The notes: generated from the sequence alone by a model not told the origin. Positions 45,572 through 55,680 are shown, numbered from the stretch's first letter. The stretch is DNA of 64,000 nucleotides from Polaromonas sp. AET17H-212 (GCF_002379085.1 NZ_NBZW01000001.1:372001-436000), one strand, 5' to 3'. Program-made: numbers and translations.

Positions 45572-45856
45572 TCAACCTTCCAAAGCCTCTTCAATCGCCG
45601 CCGTGGTCTGCAGCGCATGTTCGGCAATCTGCGCCGACACCAGGGCCAGTGACGCCAGCGCGTAGGTGCCACTGATGATGCCCTTGTAGGCCACTTCGGC
45701 AGCGATGGCGTCCTGCCCCAGCCCTTCGGTGGCGGCCACGATGCAGGCCTCGATGCTGTCCAGCCCGGCGTCGCTGTACAGGTCCTCGCCTTCGTAGCTG
45801 ACGCGGTATTCGTACTGGTCCTGTTCCATCGGGTCAATGTGAAAACGCACGATCAT
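45572..45856 (-). CDS. Hypothetical 94-residue acidic protein
   Basis: MIVRFHIDPMEQDQYEYRVS begins the protein; an Ala-rich C-terminal half (YALASLALVSAQIAEHALQT) may form helices. There is no membrane signal. AGGTG lies a few bases before the ATG. It converges with the 68-residue gene, leaving four bases between the stops. I do not recognise a family. Confidence 0.6.
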   Translation of the reverse strand: MIVRFHIDPMEQDQYEYRVSYEGEDLYSDAGLDSIEACIVAATEGLGQDAIAAEVAYKGIISGTYALASLALVSAQIAEHALQTTAAIEEALEG

Positions 45857-45888
45857 GGCAACACCTCTTCAAAAACAAATACTGGATA

Positions 45889-45953
45889 TGCTATCAAATC
45901 AATAGCTGATGGCGCCCGCATGGTTTGGGCTAGAGCCCAAAATGGCTTAAAAC
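45889..45953 (+). repeat. Repeat family A, copy A7
   Basis: TATCAAATCAATAGCTGATG, GCGCCCGC, TTTGGGCTAGAGCCC, AATGGCTTAAAAC. It covers the stop of the flavoprotein gene. Confidence 0.8.
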
Positions 45954-47324
45954 ACCCTGCCCGGCCACGCGTCCGCTGGCAAAACAGGCACTCAGCAGGT
46001 AGCCGCCGGTAGGCGCTTCCCAGTCGAGCATTTCGCCGGCGCAGAACACCGGCTGCGGCACGCCCTGCAAGGTCTGCAGGTGCAACTGGCCGTCCATGGC
46101 CTCAAAAGGCACGCCGCCGGCGCTGCTGATCGCTTCGTCGATGGGCCGGGCCGCCACCAGCCTGACCGGCAGGGCCTTGATCGCGTGCGCCAGTTGCACC
46201 GGGTCGTGGATGGCGTCCTTGCCGAGCAGCTCGTACAACATCGCGGCCTTGATGCCGTCGAGGTTGAGCCGGCTCTTGAGGTGGCTGGACAGCGAGCGCG
46301 AGCCGCGCGGATGCCGCACCTCGACCAGCACCTGCTCGGGCGACTTGTCGGGCAGCAGGTCGAGCAGGAAAGTTGCGCTGCCCTTCAGTGCAATTTCATC
46401 GCGCAGCAGGGGGGAGGCGGCGTAGATCAGGCTGCCTTCGACGCCGGTGGCGGTGGCCACGAACTCGCCCTTGCGGTGGAAGCTGCGGCCTTGCGAATCG
46501 GTGAAATGGATGGCGACCGACTTGAAGGGCTGGCCGGCAAAGCGGCTGGAGAAATGGTCGGTCCAGCCGGCCTGGCGCGCCGGGCTCTGGCCGATCAGCT
46601 CCTTGAAGAACTCCCGCCGGGTTTCGCCGGCATCCGCCACGGCCTCGGCGACCTGCGCCGGGCTGTCGGGCCGCGCGGCCACGTCAAAGCCACAGTTCGA
46701 AGGCTGCAGCGGCGCCACCGCCACGCCGCGGGCGGCCAGCAGCGGCACCCAGGCGCCGTCCGAACCGAGCCGCGCCCAGCTGCCGCCGCCCAGGGCCAGC
46801 ACCACGGCGTCGGCCTGCACCTGCACCGGGCCGGTGGGGGTTGAAAACGTCAGCGAACCGTCGTCGGCCCAGCCCAGCCAGCGGTGCCGCATGGAAAACT
46901 TCACGCCCGCGGCGCGCAGGCGCTGCAGCCAGGCGCGCAGCAGCGGCGCGGCCTTCATGTCCTTGGGAAACACGCGGCCCGAACTGCCGACAAAGGTCTC
47001 CACCCCCAGGGCCTGGGCCCAGCCGCGCAGCTGGTCGGGGCCGAAGGCGGCCAGCAGCGGCTGCAGCTGCGCGCTGCGCTCGCCGTAACGGCTGAGGAAA
47101 GGTTCGGCGGCTTCGGAATGGGTGAGGTTCAGCCCGCCCTTGCCGGCCAGCAAGAACTTGCGGCCCACTGAGGGCATGGCGTCGTACACCTGCACGGACA
47201 GGGCCGCGCCGGCACCGGCCAGCACCTCGGCGGCCATGAGCCCGGCGGGGCCGCCGCCGATGATGGCCACACGCCGTGGCGCGGCGGGAGAAGTTGAATC
47301 GTTCAAGGAAATGTCCGTCTGCAC
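45930..47324 (-). CDS. HI0933-family flavoprotein (NAD(P)/FAD-dependent oxidoreductase)
   Basis: A 464-residue FAD protein. The dinucleotide motif is VAIIGGGPAGLMAAEVLAGA (residues 19-38), followed by GRKFLLAGKGGLNLTHSE, the signature of the HI0933/YhiN group, and the C-terminal GGVPFEAMDG and CAGEMLDWEAPTGGYLLSACFASGR. The function of these flavoproteins is not settled. Its stop region contains the edge of repeat A7 and repeat A8 lies upstream, so the gene is bracketed by two repeat copies. Confidence 0.9.
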   Translation of the reverse strand: MQTDISLNDSTSPAAPRRVAIIGGGPAGLMAAEVLAGAGAALSVQVYDAMPSVGRKFLLAGKGGLNLTHSEAAEPFLSRYGERSAQLQPLLAAFGPDQLRGWAQALGVETFVGSSGRVFPKDMKAAPLLRAWLQRLRAAGVKFSMRHRWLGWADDGSLTFSTPTGPVQVQADAVVLALGGGSWARLGSDGAWVPLLAARGVAVAPLQPSNCGFDVAARPDSPAQVAEAVADAGETRREFFKELIGQSPARQAGWTDHFSSRFAGQPFKSVAIHFTDSQGRSFHRKGEFVATATGVEGSLIYAASPLLRDEIALKGSATFLLDLLPDKSPEQVLVEVRHPRGSRSLSSHLKSRLNLDGIKAAMLYELLGKDAIHDPVQLAHAIKALPVRLVAARPIDEAISSAGGVPFEAMDGQLHLQTLQGVPQPVFCAGEMLDWEAPTGGYLLSACFASGRVAGQGVLSHFGL

Positions 47325-47383
47325 GTGATGGCAATGTGAAATGGCACAGGAAGCAGGGCATGCCGGTGGGGCCGGTTTGCTCT

Positions 47384-47442
47384 GTTTTTTATAGCTGGCA
47401 GCGCCCGTCCCTCATGGGCTGCGATGCAAAAAGACTTGAAGC
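47384..47442 (+). repeat. Repeat family A, copy A8
   Basis: TTTTTTATAGCTGGCAGCGC, CATGGGCTGCGATGC, AAAAAGACTTGAAG. It lies between addA and the flavoprotein gene. Confidence 0.8.
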
Positions 47443-47485
47443 CTGGCAAAGGTGCCGGCACCAGGCCGATGCGCTGATGCCCTGA

Positions 47486-50400
47486 TTATTGCAGTTCGCA
47501 GGAAAGCTCGACGACCGTTCCCCGCCCGGTCAGGAAAGCCGCCTTCACTGGCGCGCCGGGGTAAATCAGCTGCACCGCCGCCCGGTAGTCCTGCAACTGG
47601 GCCACCAGCGCAGGCTGCAGCTCCGGCGCTGCTGCCGATTTGTAGTCCAGCACCCACCAGTGGCCTTCATGGCCGGCATCCTTGCGCTGCACCAGGCGGT
47701 CCAGCCGCAGCGCCTGGCCGGCGTAGACCAGGTCGACCTCGTTGCCGTGCCAGGCCACCGCGTCGGGGCTCCATGCCCAGGCGCCCTCGCCCGCCAGGAT
47801 GCGCCTGGCCAGCCCGGCAGCCTCGGCCCCCTGCGCCGGGCTCAGGCGAAACTCGCGCGCCGCTGCCTTCACCTGTTCCGTCGACAAGGCGCCGCCCCAC
47901 TCCAGCAGGCGGTGCATGGCCTTGCCGATGCGCGCCTTCAGCGAGTCTTCATCCACCCGCTCCACCGCAGGCGCAGCGGGCGCCAGGGCTTCGGGCAAGG
48001 CAGGCAGCTCGGGCAGGTAAAAAACGCCGGTGTCCGCCAGGTCCGGCCGCGCCGCAGCGGATTCATCGGCCACCGGTGCAGGCAACTCGCCCACCAGCGC
48101 CTGCAGACGCTGCCACCAGCTTTCAGTGGTCACGCGATGTGGCTCGATCGAAGAAATCACCAATGTATGGCGGGCACGCGTCAGCGCCACATACAGGGCG
48201 TTGAGTTCTTCGCGCTTGCGGGCAGCCAGCTCGCTGGCCAGCGTGTCGGCGGCGCAGGCCGGCGGGCGGCTTTCGCTGACCAGAAAGACAAACTTGCGCG
48301 GCTCGGTCGCCTCGCCAGGCCAGTCGACCAGCACGCCCATGCTGTCGGCGTTGCGTTCCACGGTGTCGGTGTCCAGCAGCAGCACGGCCTCGGCTTCGAG
48401 GCCCTTGGCGCCGTGGATGGTCAGCAGCCGGACCGCCTCGCTGCTGACGGCGGCCGGCGCCTGGGTACCACCGGCCTTGAGCGCGCGCACAAAACCATAG
48501 GGCGTGGCGTAACGCCCGCCGTCCAGCGCCAGCGACACACCCAGCAGCGCGCGCAGATTCGCCAGCACTGCGCTGCGCTGCGCAGTCGGGGCGGCAGCAC
48601 CAAAACGCGCCAGCACATCGCCGTCGTCGTAAATGCCCTGCAGCGCATCGTGCGGCGGCAGGCGGTCCAGCCAGCTCTTCCACTTGCTCAAAACAGGGCC
48701 CAGCCCTTTCAGGCCGGACGCAAGCAGCTCCTCTTTTTGTAGCAGGCTATACCACGGCAGGTGGTGCTCGCGCTGCAGCAGGGCCAGTTGCACCAGGCTT
48801 TCGTCGGCCAGCCCGAACAGCGGCGAACGCAGGGCGCGCGCCAGTGACAGGTCGTGCTGCGGCGACACCAGCACGTCGAGCAACGCCACCACGTCCAGCA
48901 CTTCGCAGCAGTCGATGAGCTCGGTTTTTTCGCCGACCTGCGCGGGAATGTGCAGCGCACGCAACTCGTCCTGCAGCGGCAGCAGGCCGGCGCGCTTGCG
49001 CGAGAGGACCATCACATCCTGGGGGCGCAGCCCGGCGGCGACCTGTTCGGAGATCCAGGCAGCGGCCTGCCGCGCTTCGCGGGTGCGCAGGGTTTCTTCC
49101 GGCAGCTCGCGCGGCGTCGTCAGGCTGTCGCGCCAGCCGACGGCCAGCGGCGAGGTTTCTTCTTCGTCCCTGGCGCGGGGAATGGGCGGCAGGCGGCCCA
49201 CGGCGCCGGCCAGACCCGAGGCCGTGGTGTGTTCGCGAAAGCCCTCGTACGCGTCGGTTTCACGCGCTGTGGCCATGACCGAGTTGACGGTGTCGATCAC
49301 GGCTTCTGCATTGCGCCGGGTGTGGTCGCAGCTCAGCAGATCACCGCCCAGACCATGCACCACAAAAGCCTGCGCGGCCCGAAACACCTGCGGCTCGGCA
49401 CGGCGGAAGCGGTAAATACTCTGCTTGGGGTCGCCCACCAGGAACACGCTGGGCGCCGAGCCCGCCCCCGAGTAACCGATGAGCCAGGCGTACAGCGCCT
49501 GCCACTGCAGCGGGTTGGTGTCCTGGAACTCATCGATCATCAGATGGCGGATGCGCGCGTCCAGCCGCTCCTGCACCCAGCCCGACAGGACAGGGTCGGC
49601 CAGCATCAGCAGCGCGGCGCGCTCGACATCATTCATGTCGACCCAGCCGCGGTCGCGCTTCAGGGCCGTGAACTGGGCAATCAGCACGCGCGTCAGGCGC
49701 GCCATGCGCTGCTGGTACAGCCAGGCGTCGTGCTGCTGGCGAGCCGCCACCACGCGCAGCACCAAGTCCTGGGCCATGCGCACCTGCTCGATGCCGACGA
49801 TTTTTTCGCCGAACTTGCGCGGCGTGCCCTTCTCGGTCAGCAGGGCCGCGATGGCCGCCGGGAAGTCGCCGGCGGTCAGGGCGCGCTCCAGCTCCACGCC
49901 TTTGGCCGAAAAAGTCGGTGCGCTCGCGCGGCCCAGCGCCACGGCGGCGTCACTGAGGGTTTGCCGGTGAACGCGGTTGGTGCTGAGCAGCTCTTCCGGT
50001 TCATCGAGGCCGTCAAATTCGGTGAACTGTGCGCTGAAGGCTTGCACCGAGGTGTCGATCACGCCTTTTTCATCGGCCAGCGTGAACTCGGTGCGCTTGT
50101 CGAGTGCGGCCTGCAAAGCCTTGTCGGCCTGGAAACGCCCATAGGCCAGCACCACGGCTTCGAAGTCGGCCTTGAGCGCTGTATCAGCTGACACCGCGGC
50201 GTAAAAGCGCCGCCACACCAGCGCGCGTGCCGGTGCGTCGTCCTCCAGCAGCTCGTAGTTCACCGGCAGTTCCAGGCGCTGCAGCACCGCCACCGGCGCG
50301 CTGCGCAGCAGGGCCGCAAACCAGCTGTGGAAGGTGCGGATCTGCACCGAGCGGCCGCTGGCGAGGATGGAGCGGTATAAATTTGATAGCTGCTCGCGCA

Positions 50401-50800
50401 CGACCTGTGCGGACTGCAGGCCTTTTTGGCTTGAAAAATCGACCCGGACGCCGCGTATTTCCAGTTCGCGTTGAAGGGTCTCGTCGTCGGCATGGGCAAA
50501 GGCCTTGAGCCAGTCGTCCAGCCGCTCGCGCATTTCGCCGGCGGCTTTTTTGGTGAAGGTGATCGCCAGGATCTCGTGCGGCAGCACCTGCTGCCCGGGT
50601 GCGGCCGTGGCACCGTCAAGCAAAGCCCGCACGATGCGCGACACCAGCATCCAGGTCTTGCCGGCACCGGCGCAAGCCTCTACCGCCACGCTGCGCCGCG
50701 GGTCGCAGGCGATGGCGTAGAACGCATCGGCGGAGACCGGCTCGCCGTTGCACTCGTAGGCGGCGGCGTGGGGAATCAGCGTTGGGGTTGAAGCGCTCAT
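47486..50800 (-). CDS. AddA-like ATP-dependent helicase/exonuclease subunit
   Basis: A 1104-residue UvrD/RecB-type protein for double-strand break end processing with the AddB-like partner. Helicase motif I is EACAGAGKTWMLVSRI, Q/Ia ILAITFTKKAAGEMRERL, II IDEFQDTNPLQWQ, III LVGDPKQSIYRFRRA, V/VI LLTIHGAKGLEAEAVLL and YVALTRARHTLVI. The C-terminal RecB-type nuclease domain is short (EVDLVYAGQALRLDRLVQ, then VLDYKS). Residues about 120-141 come from a repeat-A copy (50378-50440), right before the conserved IRTFHSWF motif. The ATG at 50800 overlaps the addB stop by four bases. Confidence 0.9.
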   Translation of the reverse strand: MSASTPTLIPHAAAYECNGEPVSADAFYAIACDPRRSVAVEACAGAGKTWMLVSRIVRALLDGATAAPGQQVLPHEILAITFTKKAAGEMRERLDDWLKAFAHADDETLQRELEIRGVRVDFSSQKGLQSAQVVREQLSNLYRSILASGRSVQIRTFHSWFAALLRSAPVAVLQRLELPVNYELLEDDAPARALVWRRFYAAVSADTALKADFEAVVLAYGRFQADKALQAALDKRTEFTLADEKGVIDTSVQAFSAQFTEFDGLDEPEELLSTNRVHRQTLSDAAVALGRASAPTFSAKGVELERALTAGDFPAAIAALLTEKGTPRKFGEKIVGIEQVRMAQDLVLRVVAARQQHDAWLYQQRMARLTRVLIAQFTALKRDRGWVDMNDVERAALLMLADPVLSGWVQERLDARIRHLMIDEFQDTNPLQWQALYAWLIGYSGAGSAPSVFLVGDPKQSIYRFRRAEPQVFRAAQAFVVHGLGGDLLSCDHTRRNAEAVIDTVNSVMATARETDAYEGFREHTTASGLAGAVGRLPPIPRARDEEETSPLAVGWRDSLTTPRELPEETLRTREARQAAAWISEQVAAGLRPQDVMVLSRKRAGLLPLQDELRALHIPAQVGEKTELIDCCEVLDVVALLDVLVSPQHDLSLARALRSPLFGLADESLVQLALLQREHHLPWYSLLQKEELLASGLKGLGPVLSKWKSWLDRLPPHDALQGIYDDGDVLARFGAAAPTAQRSAVLANLRALLGVSLALDGGRYATPYGFVRALKAGGTQAPAAVSSEAVRLLTIHGAKGLEAEAVLLLDTDTVERNADSMGVLVDWPGEATEPRKFVFLVSESRPPACAADTLASELAARKREELNALYVALTRARHTLVISSIEPHRVTTESWWQRLQALVGELPAPVADESAAARPDLADTGVFYLPELPALPEALAPAAPAVERVDEDSLKARIGKAMHRLLEWGGALSTEQVKAAAREFRLSPAQGAEAAGLARRILAGEGAWAWSPDAVAWHGNEVDLVYAGQALRLDRLVQRKDAGHEGHWWVLDYKSAAAPELQPALVAQLQDYRAAVQLIYPGAPVKAAFLTGRGTVVELSCELQ
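50378..50440 (+). repeat. Repeat family A, copy A9, inside addA
   Basis: AAATTTGATAGCTGCTCGCG, GGACTGCAGGCC, TTTTTGGCTTGAAAAATC. Translated in frame as AddA residues about 120-141. Confidence 0.85.
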
Positions 50801-53397
50801 ACGCCCTCTCCTGCCGTGGATTCCCCGTCCAGACTCCAAAAGTCTTTACGACAGAGTCCTCGGCCAGCGCAGTAATCACAGGCCTTGCCTTCGCCCAGCG
50901 CCGGCAGTTTGGCGCCGCGTGCGATGCGCGCCATGTCGGTCAGGATGCTGTCGATGAGCTCGTCGCGCAAGCCGACGATGTCGGGCTGCTCATAGGTTTT
51001 GGTGGGCTCTTTTTCGCCGAGGTTGACATAGGCCGCCGCCAGGGTGTCGTCGCTCATCAAGGCGGCATAAAACGCCAGCTGGGTGTCCTCCTGGCCGTTC
51101 TTGATGCGCTCGCTCGTGGTGGTGCGCGACTCGGTCTTGTAGTCGATCACCAGAGCGTGTCCGTCCGGCTGGCGGTCGATGCGGTCAAGCTTGCCGAGCA
51201 GCGTGAGCGAGCCGACGGGCACTTCGCGCCAGACTTCGGCTTCGTCGAATACCGCGCCGCTGGCTTCGTGGTCCACCAGCCATTTCAAATAGCCCTCGCG
51301 TACGCCGGGCCAGGCCGCGGCAAAAGGCAAAAACTCGCTGTCGCTGAGTGCCAGCTCCTGCGTGGCGCGCTCGGCCGCTACATTTATCATAGCTGTCCGC
51401 GCTGATATATCGGACGTTGGCGCCGCTTTGAGTGCTTCATGAAAATGCCGCAGCAGGCTGTGCAGCCAGTTGCCGAAGTCGCGCTTGCCCAGCTCGCTTT
51501 CGAGTTCTTCGGGCTCCTGAAGCCGCAGCTGGCGCAGCGCAAAAAAGCGGTAGGGGCAACGCCGCAAATCTTCATAGGCGCTGGCCGAAAGCCGGGTGAC
51601 GGGCAAGGCCTCACCGGTCGGAAAGGGATGGGGCGTGGGCTGGGTGGCCACGGCACGCAGGCTGCGAGGGTCGGTGGCCATGCCCTGTGCTGCGTCCTCA
51701 CCCTGCCCTCGGTCCAGCAGCAGCTCCTGCACAAAGCCGCTGGGGATCAGATGTTCGCCCGATTCGCTGGTGCGCCAGAGCACATCGAGATGCGACATGT
51801 GCAGGGCGTACTGCCAGGCCTGGCGCTGGGCGGCGGCAAGCACTTCCCGCGACGGCAGGCCCAGCAGCTCGCGCTGGCCGGGCGTCCAGGGGCCGGCGGG
51901 TTCCGGCGACACCGGCAGGCGGATTTCATCGCAGCCGGGCAGCACCACGGCCTGCATGGGCCGGCCAAGCAGTTGCGGCAGCGGCAGGATCACCACCTGC
52001 TCTGCGGGCGGATGCACAGGGGAAAACTTGCCGCCTTCGAGCGCCTGGTTGGCCCACTGTGTGAAGTCATGCAGCCGCATCACCGGCGATGCTTCGAATT
52101 CGGTCTCGGCGCCTTCATGCAGGCGCAGCACATCCAGCACTGTTTGCCCGGCCTCGTCCTGCGCCAGCGCATCCCACTGCCCCGCCGCTTGCAGGAGGGC
52201 GCGCAGGTCACGCAGCCACATCGCCAGAGGGCGAGCCCGGCCGAATGGGCTGCGCAATGCGTTCACTTCGCGCGCCAGCGGACCCGTTGCCGCAAAGGCG
52301 GGCGGCAGGATGTCTTCTTCCGGAAAATCCGGCAGGTCGCGCCAGGCACGCACGCCGGTCTTGCGCAGTTCGGTTTCAGCAGCAGTGACCAGGGCAGCGT
52401 CAAATGCCGCTGCGTTTTTCAACCAGTCCAGCACGGCATCCGTCGATGCATCCCAGGGCATGGCGCGCAGCAGGCTCATCAGGCTGGCGGCGGCGCGGGT
52501 GGTGGAGAGCTTCCAGCCGGTTTCGTCGCGCATGGCGATACCGCGCTCGGCCAGCATGGCGCCGACACGGCGCGTGAGTTGCCGGTCCTGCGCAATCAAC
52601 GCTACCGGGCTGCGGCCTTGCGCCAGATGCGCCAGCACGCAGGCGGCGGCGCGGCCGGCTTCGTCTTCAGCGTCTTGCGCAATATGCAGCGCAGTCGGTG
52701 CCGATGGCTGTTCCAGGGAAAGGCACAGCGGGATGGAAACCGAACGTTCGCCGAAATGCGCCTTCAGGGCTTCGGTGAGCGGATCAGCCTGAAAGCCTTC
52801 CAGCACCGCAAACAGCTGCGGTTTCGCCTGGAAAAGACGGTCTGTCGGATAGCTTGAAGCAGCAACCCAGGCCAGCGCAATGCGCCCCACAGCAGCCTCG
52901 AGCGCCAGCACCGGCGAATCCAGGCCTGCACCCAGCGTCAGCGCCAGCCGCTCGCTCCAGGCCCGGCGCCCGGCCGGCACGACGGCAGCGGCCACACCGG
53001 CCAGGCTCCAGGCCGCCTCGACCAGCCGGCCGGCCAGCGCATCCTGCTGGGCGCCGAGGCCCGCGCGGCCCAGCAGCGAGGCGGCCGTCAGCATGTCGAC
53101 CGCCACATCCATGCGCACATCGTCGCCCGAGGGCACATGCAAGCCCAGCGTGCCGCCCAGGCCGCTGGCCCAGTTCATGGTGGTCTCAAAGCGGGGAACA
53201 AAAAAGGTCTCGCCCGCCTGCGCAGCCCAGGCACGGCGTGCCTGCTGGATCAGCTGGGCATAGGGCAGCAACACCACAGCCTCTGCCGGGTGGACCTTCC
53301 GCGCCCGCACCACGGCTGCCAGCTGGCCCATCGCCTGCTGCCAGCACAGCGCATCAGGCGTAGGCAAGGCGGCGTCAGCGGTCGGGGCAAGTGGCAT
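50797..53397 (-). CDS. AddB-like PD-(D/E)XK nuclease subunit
   Basis: An 866-residue partner of the helicase-nuclease, with a degenerate helicase N-terminus. The C-terminal RecB nuclease motif is KLDRIDRQPDGHALVIDYKT. The four cysteines of an iron-sulfur clasp are likely C in LRRCPYRFFAL and those in CDYCAGRGLC. Residues about 650-672 overlap a diverged repeat-A copy (51380-51446). Start ATG 53397 (MPLAPTADAALPTPDALCWQ) is my choice; longer frames run into the trxA promoter region. It is read divergently from trxA and just before addA. Confidence 0.85.
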   Translation of the reverse strand: MPLAPTADAALPTPDALCWQQAMGQLAAVVRARKVHPAEAVVLLPYAQLIQQARRAWAAQAGETFFVPRFETTMNWASGLGGTLGLHVPSGDDVRMDVAVDMLTAASLLGRAGLGAQQDALAGRLVEAAWSLAGVAAAVVPAGRRAWSERLALTLGAGLDSPVLALEAAVGRIALAWVAASSYPTDRLFQAKPQLFAVLEGFQADPLTEALKAHFGERSVSIPLCLSLEQPSAPTALHIAQDAEDEAGRAAACVLAHLAQGRSPVALIAQDRQLTRRVGAMLAERGIAMRDETGWKLSTTRAAASLMSLLRAMPWDASTDAVLDWLKNAAAFDAALVTAAETELRKTGVRAWRDLPDFPEEDILPPAFAATGPLAREVNALRSPFGRARPLAMWLRDLRALLQAAGQWDALAQDEAGQTVLDVLRLHEGAETEFEASPVMRLHDFTQWANQALEGGKFSPVHPPAEQVVILPLPQLLGRPMQAVVLPGCDEIRLPVSPEPAGPWTPGQRELLGLPSREVLAAAQRQAWQYALHMSHLDVLWRTSESGEHLIPSGFVQELLLDRGQGEDAAQGMATDPRSLRAVATQPTPHPFPTGEALPVTRLSASAYEDLRRCPYRFFALRQLRLQEPEELESELGKRDFGNWLHSLLRHFHEALKAAPTSDISARTAMINVAAERATQELALSDSEFLPFAAAWPGVREGYLKWLVDHEASGAVFDEAEVWREVPVGSLTLLGKLDRIDRQPDGHALVIDYKTESRTTTSERIKNGQEDTQLAFYAALMSDDTLAAAYVNLGEKEPTKTYEQPDIVGLRDELIDSILTDMARIARGAKLPALGEGKACDYCAGRGLCRKDFWSLDGESTAGEGV
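51380..51446 (+). repeat. Repeat family A, copy A10, inside addB (diverged)
   Basis: TTTATCATAGCTGTCCGCGC, then TTGGCGCCGCTTTGAG and TTCATGAAAA. The middle is unlike the other copies. Confidence 0.5.
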
Positions 53398-53607
53398 GGC
53401 GGGGTTTGGGAAAGGCTGGTCGCAGGAAAGGAATGGGCAAAGTCCGTGAAATGAAGCGGGCGCGGTGGCCAAAAGCCGCAAATTGAATGATCACTATCGG
53501 AGCCATAGCCCCGGCGTGCCCGACCCGGCCACTTGCTTTCTGCCACAATGACTGCAACTTTAGCCCTTAACGTATCGTAACCATCCTAACCAGACAAAGG
53601 AGCCGCC

Positions 53608-53940
53608 ATGGCGAGCGAACTGATCAAACATACCACCGATGCCACCTTCGAAGCCGACGTGCTGCAGGCCTCCAAACCCGTGCTGGTCGACTACTGGGCC
53701 GAGTGGTGCGGCCCCTGCAAGATGATTGCCCCGATTCTGGACGAAGTCGCCACCGGTTACGACGGCCGCTTGCAGATCGCCAAGATGAATGTGGACGAAA
53801 ACCGCGACATTCCCGCCAAGTTCGGCATTCGCGGCATCCCGACGCTGATGCTGTTCAAGGACGGCCAGCTCGCTGCCACCAAGGTCGGCGCCATGAGCAA
53901 GGCCCAGCTGACTGCTTTCATCGACCAGCAACTGGCCTGA
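53608..53940 (+). CDS. trxA: Thioredoxin 1
   Basis: A 110-residue cytosolic disulfide reductant. The active site is [10 protein letters not shown] (C34, C37), the cis-Pro is in [14 protein letters not shown], and the family-typical [16 protein letters not shown] is present. GGAGCC precedes the ATG. It is upstream of rho, a common order in proteobacteria, with a 268-bp gap. It is read away from addB. Confidence 0.97.
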   Translation: MASELIKHTTDATFEADVLQASKPVLVDYWAEWCGPCKMIAPILDEVATGYDGRLQIAKMNVDENRDIPAKFGIRGIPTLMLFKDGQLAATKVGAMSKAQLTAFIDQQLA

Positions 53941-54069
53941 CCGGCCTTGTCCCCAGCCACCGGCGCGCTGTCCCTGCACAGCCTGCCGGGGCGCCATCCG
54001 GCATGAAGCGGATCGGCAGGACCGGCTCCCGCACCCCCATCACCCCGCTAGACCCCCCGAATTTCCTGT

Positions 54070-54208
54070 CATAATGGCCCTGTTCGCTGACCGGCTGCTG
54101 CCGGCCGGTTCGAGTTCCCGGTTTGTGAAGCGCCTCTAGCTTCCTTTCAAACCTCCCCCGTTTTTTATCTGAACTCCGCGAGGAGTTGACTTCACGCAAG
54201 GTTTCCCC
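54070..54208 (+). promoter_or_regulatory. rho promoter -10 and long 5' leader
   Basis: CATAAT (54070-54075) is a likely -10 for rho, giving a leader of about 125 nt. The leader holds a GC stem (ACCGGC/GCCGGT, about 54090-54110) and a pyrimidine-rich tract with six T near 54160. Rho genes usually control themselves by early termination in the leader. That this happens here is inference. Confidence 0.4.
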
Positions 54209-55471
54209 ATGCACTTAAACGAACTCAAGGCACTGCACGTGTCTGAAGTCCTCAAGCAGGCCGAAGAGCTTGAGATCGAAAACACCGGCCGCATGCGCAA
54301 GCAGGAGCTGATGTTCGCGATCATCAAGAAGCGCTCCAAAACGGGTGAAACCATCGTCGCCGACGGCGTGCTCGAAGTGCTGCCCGACGGCTTCGGCTTC
54401 CTGCGTGCGCCGGACTCCAGCTACACCGCGTCCACCGACGACATCTACATCAGCCCGAGCCAGATCCGCCGCTTCAACCTGCACACCGGCGACATGATCG
54501 AAGGCGAAGTGCGCACCCCGAAAGACGGCGAGCGCTACTTTGCGCTGAACAAGCTCGACAAGGTCAACGACGGCGCACCTGAAGCCAACAAGCACAAGGT
54601 GATGTTCGAGAATTTGACGCCGCTGTTCCCGCGCGAGCAGTTCAAGCTCGAGCGAGACATCAAGGGCGAGGAAAACCTGACCAGCCGCATCATCGACATC
54701 ATTGCCCCGATCGGCAAGGGCCAGCGCGCCCTGCTGGTGGCGCCGCCCAAGTCCGGCAAGACCGTGATGATGCAGAACATCGCCCACGCCATCACCGCCA
54801 ACTACCCCGAAGTGGTCATGATGGTGCTGCTGGTCGACGAGCGACCTGAAGAGGTCACCGAGATGCAGCGCAGCGTGCGCGGCGAAGTGATTTCCTCGAC
54901 CTTTGACGAACCCGCCGCCCGCCACGTGCATGTCGCCGAAATGGTGATCGAGCGCGCCAAGCGCCTGGTCGAACTCGGCAAGGACGTCGTGATCCTGCTG
55001 GACTCGATCACCCGTCTGGCCCGTGCCTACAACAACGTGCTGCCCTCTTCCGGCAAGGTGCTGACCGGCGGTGTCGACGCCAACGCGTTGCAGCGCCCGA
55101 AACGTTTCTTTGGCGCCGCGCGCAAGATCGAGGAAGGCGGCAGCCTGACCATCATCGGCACCGCGCTGGTCGATACCGGCAGCCGCATGGACGAGGTGAT
55201 TTTTGAAGAGTTCAAGGGCACCGGCAACTGCGAGATCCACCTGGACCGCCGCCTCTACGAAAAACGCGTGTTCCCGGCGATTCACCTGAACCGCAGCGGC
55301 ACCCGCAAGGAAGAGCTGCTGCTGGCCCCCGAGATCCTGCAAAAGTCGCGCATCCTGCGTCAATTCATGTACAACATGGACGAAATCGAGTCCATGGAGC
55401 TGATGCTCAAGAACATGAAGGCCACCAAGAACAACCACGAGTTCTTCGACATGATGCGAAGGGGTGGTTAA
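54209..55471 (+). CDS. rho: Transcription termination factor Rho
   Basis: A 420-residue RNA-dependent ATPase hexamer. The N-terminus [20 protein letters not shown] is typical. The RNA-binding cold-shock fold is [20 protein letters not shown]. Walker A is [15 protein letters not shown], Walker B is [18 protein letters not shown], and the Q/R loops include [21 protein letters not shown]. No unusual inserts. A family-B repeat (55501-55590) begins 29 bp after the stop. Confidence 0.97.
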   Translation: MHLNELKALHVSEVLKQAEELEIENTGRMRKQELMFAIIKKRSKTGETIVADGVLEVLPDGFGFLRAPDSSYTASTDDIYISPSQIRRFNLHTGDMIEGEVRTPKDGERYFALNKLDKVNDGAPEANKHKVMFENLTPLFPREQFKLERDIKGEENLTSRIIDIIAPIGKGQRALLVAPPKSGKTVMMQNIAHAITANYPEVVMMVLLVDERPEEVTEMQRSVRGEVISSTFDEPAARHVHVAEMVIERAKRLVELGKDVVILLDSITRLARAYNNVLPSSGKVLTGGVDANALQRPKRFFGAARKIEEGGSLTIIGTALVDTGSRMDEVIFEEFKGTGNCEIHLDRRLYEKRVFPAIHLNRSGTRKEELLLAPEILQKSRILRQFMYNMDEIESMELMLKNMKATKNNHEFFDMMRRGG

Positions 55472-55500
55472 CCCCCTGCCCGCTGACTGAATTAGTCCAG

Positions 55501-55590
55501 CCGGGGCCGCGGAACCGGCTTTGCCGGGCCGCAGGCGCAGCGCCCCCTCGGGGGGCAGCGTTTACACGCAGTGAAAAGCGTGGGGGCACG
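55501..55590 (+). repeat. Repeat family B, copy B3
   Basis: CCGGGGCCGCGGAACCGGCT, TTGCCGGGCCGCAGGCGCAG, then CCCCCTCGGGGGG and AAGCGTGGGGGCACG. It lies between rho and rpmE2, right after rho. Confidence 0.9.
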
Positions 55591-55680
55591 TAAGTGCTTG
55601 ATTCCATGGCATAATGCGAGGCTTCACGGAAAGTGCCCAGAACTGGTCTGGGTGGCTCCCGAAACGAACAAGGAAAGATC

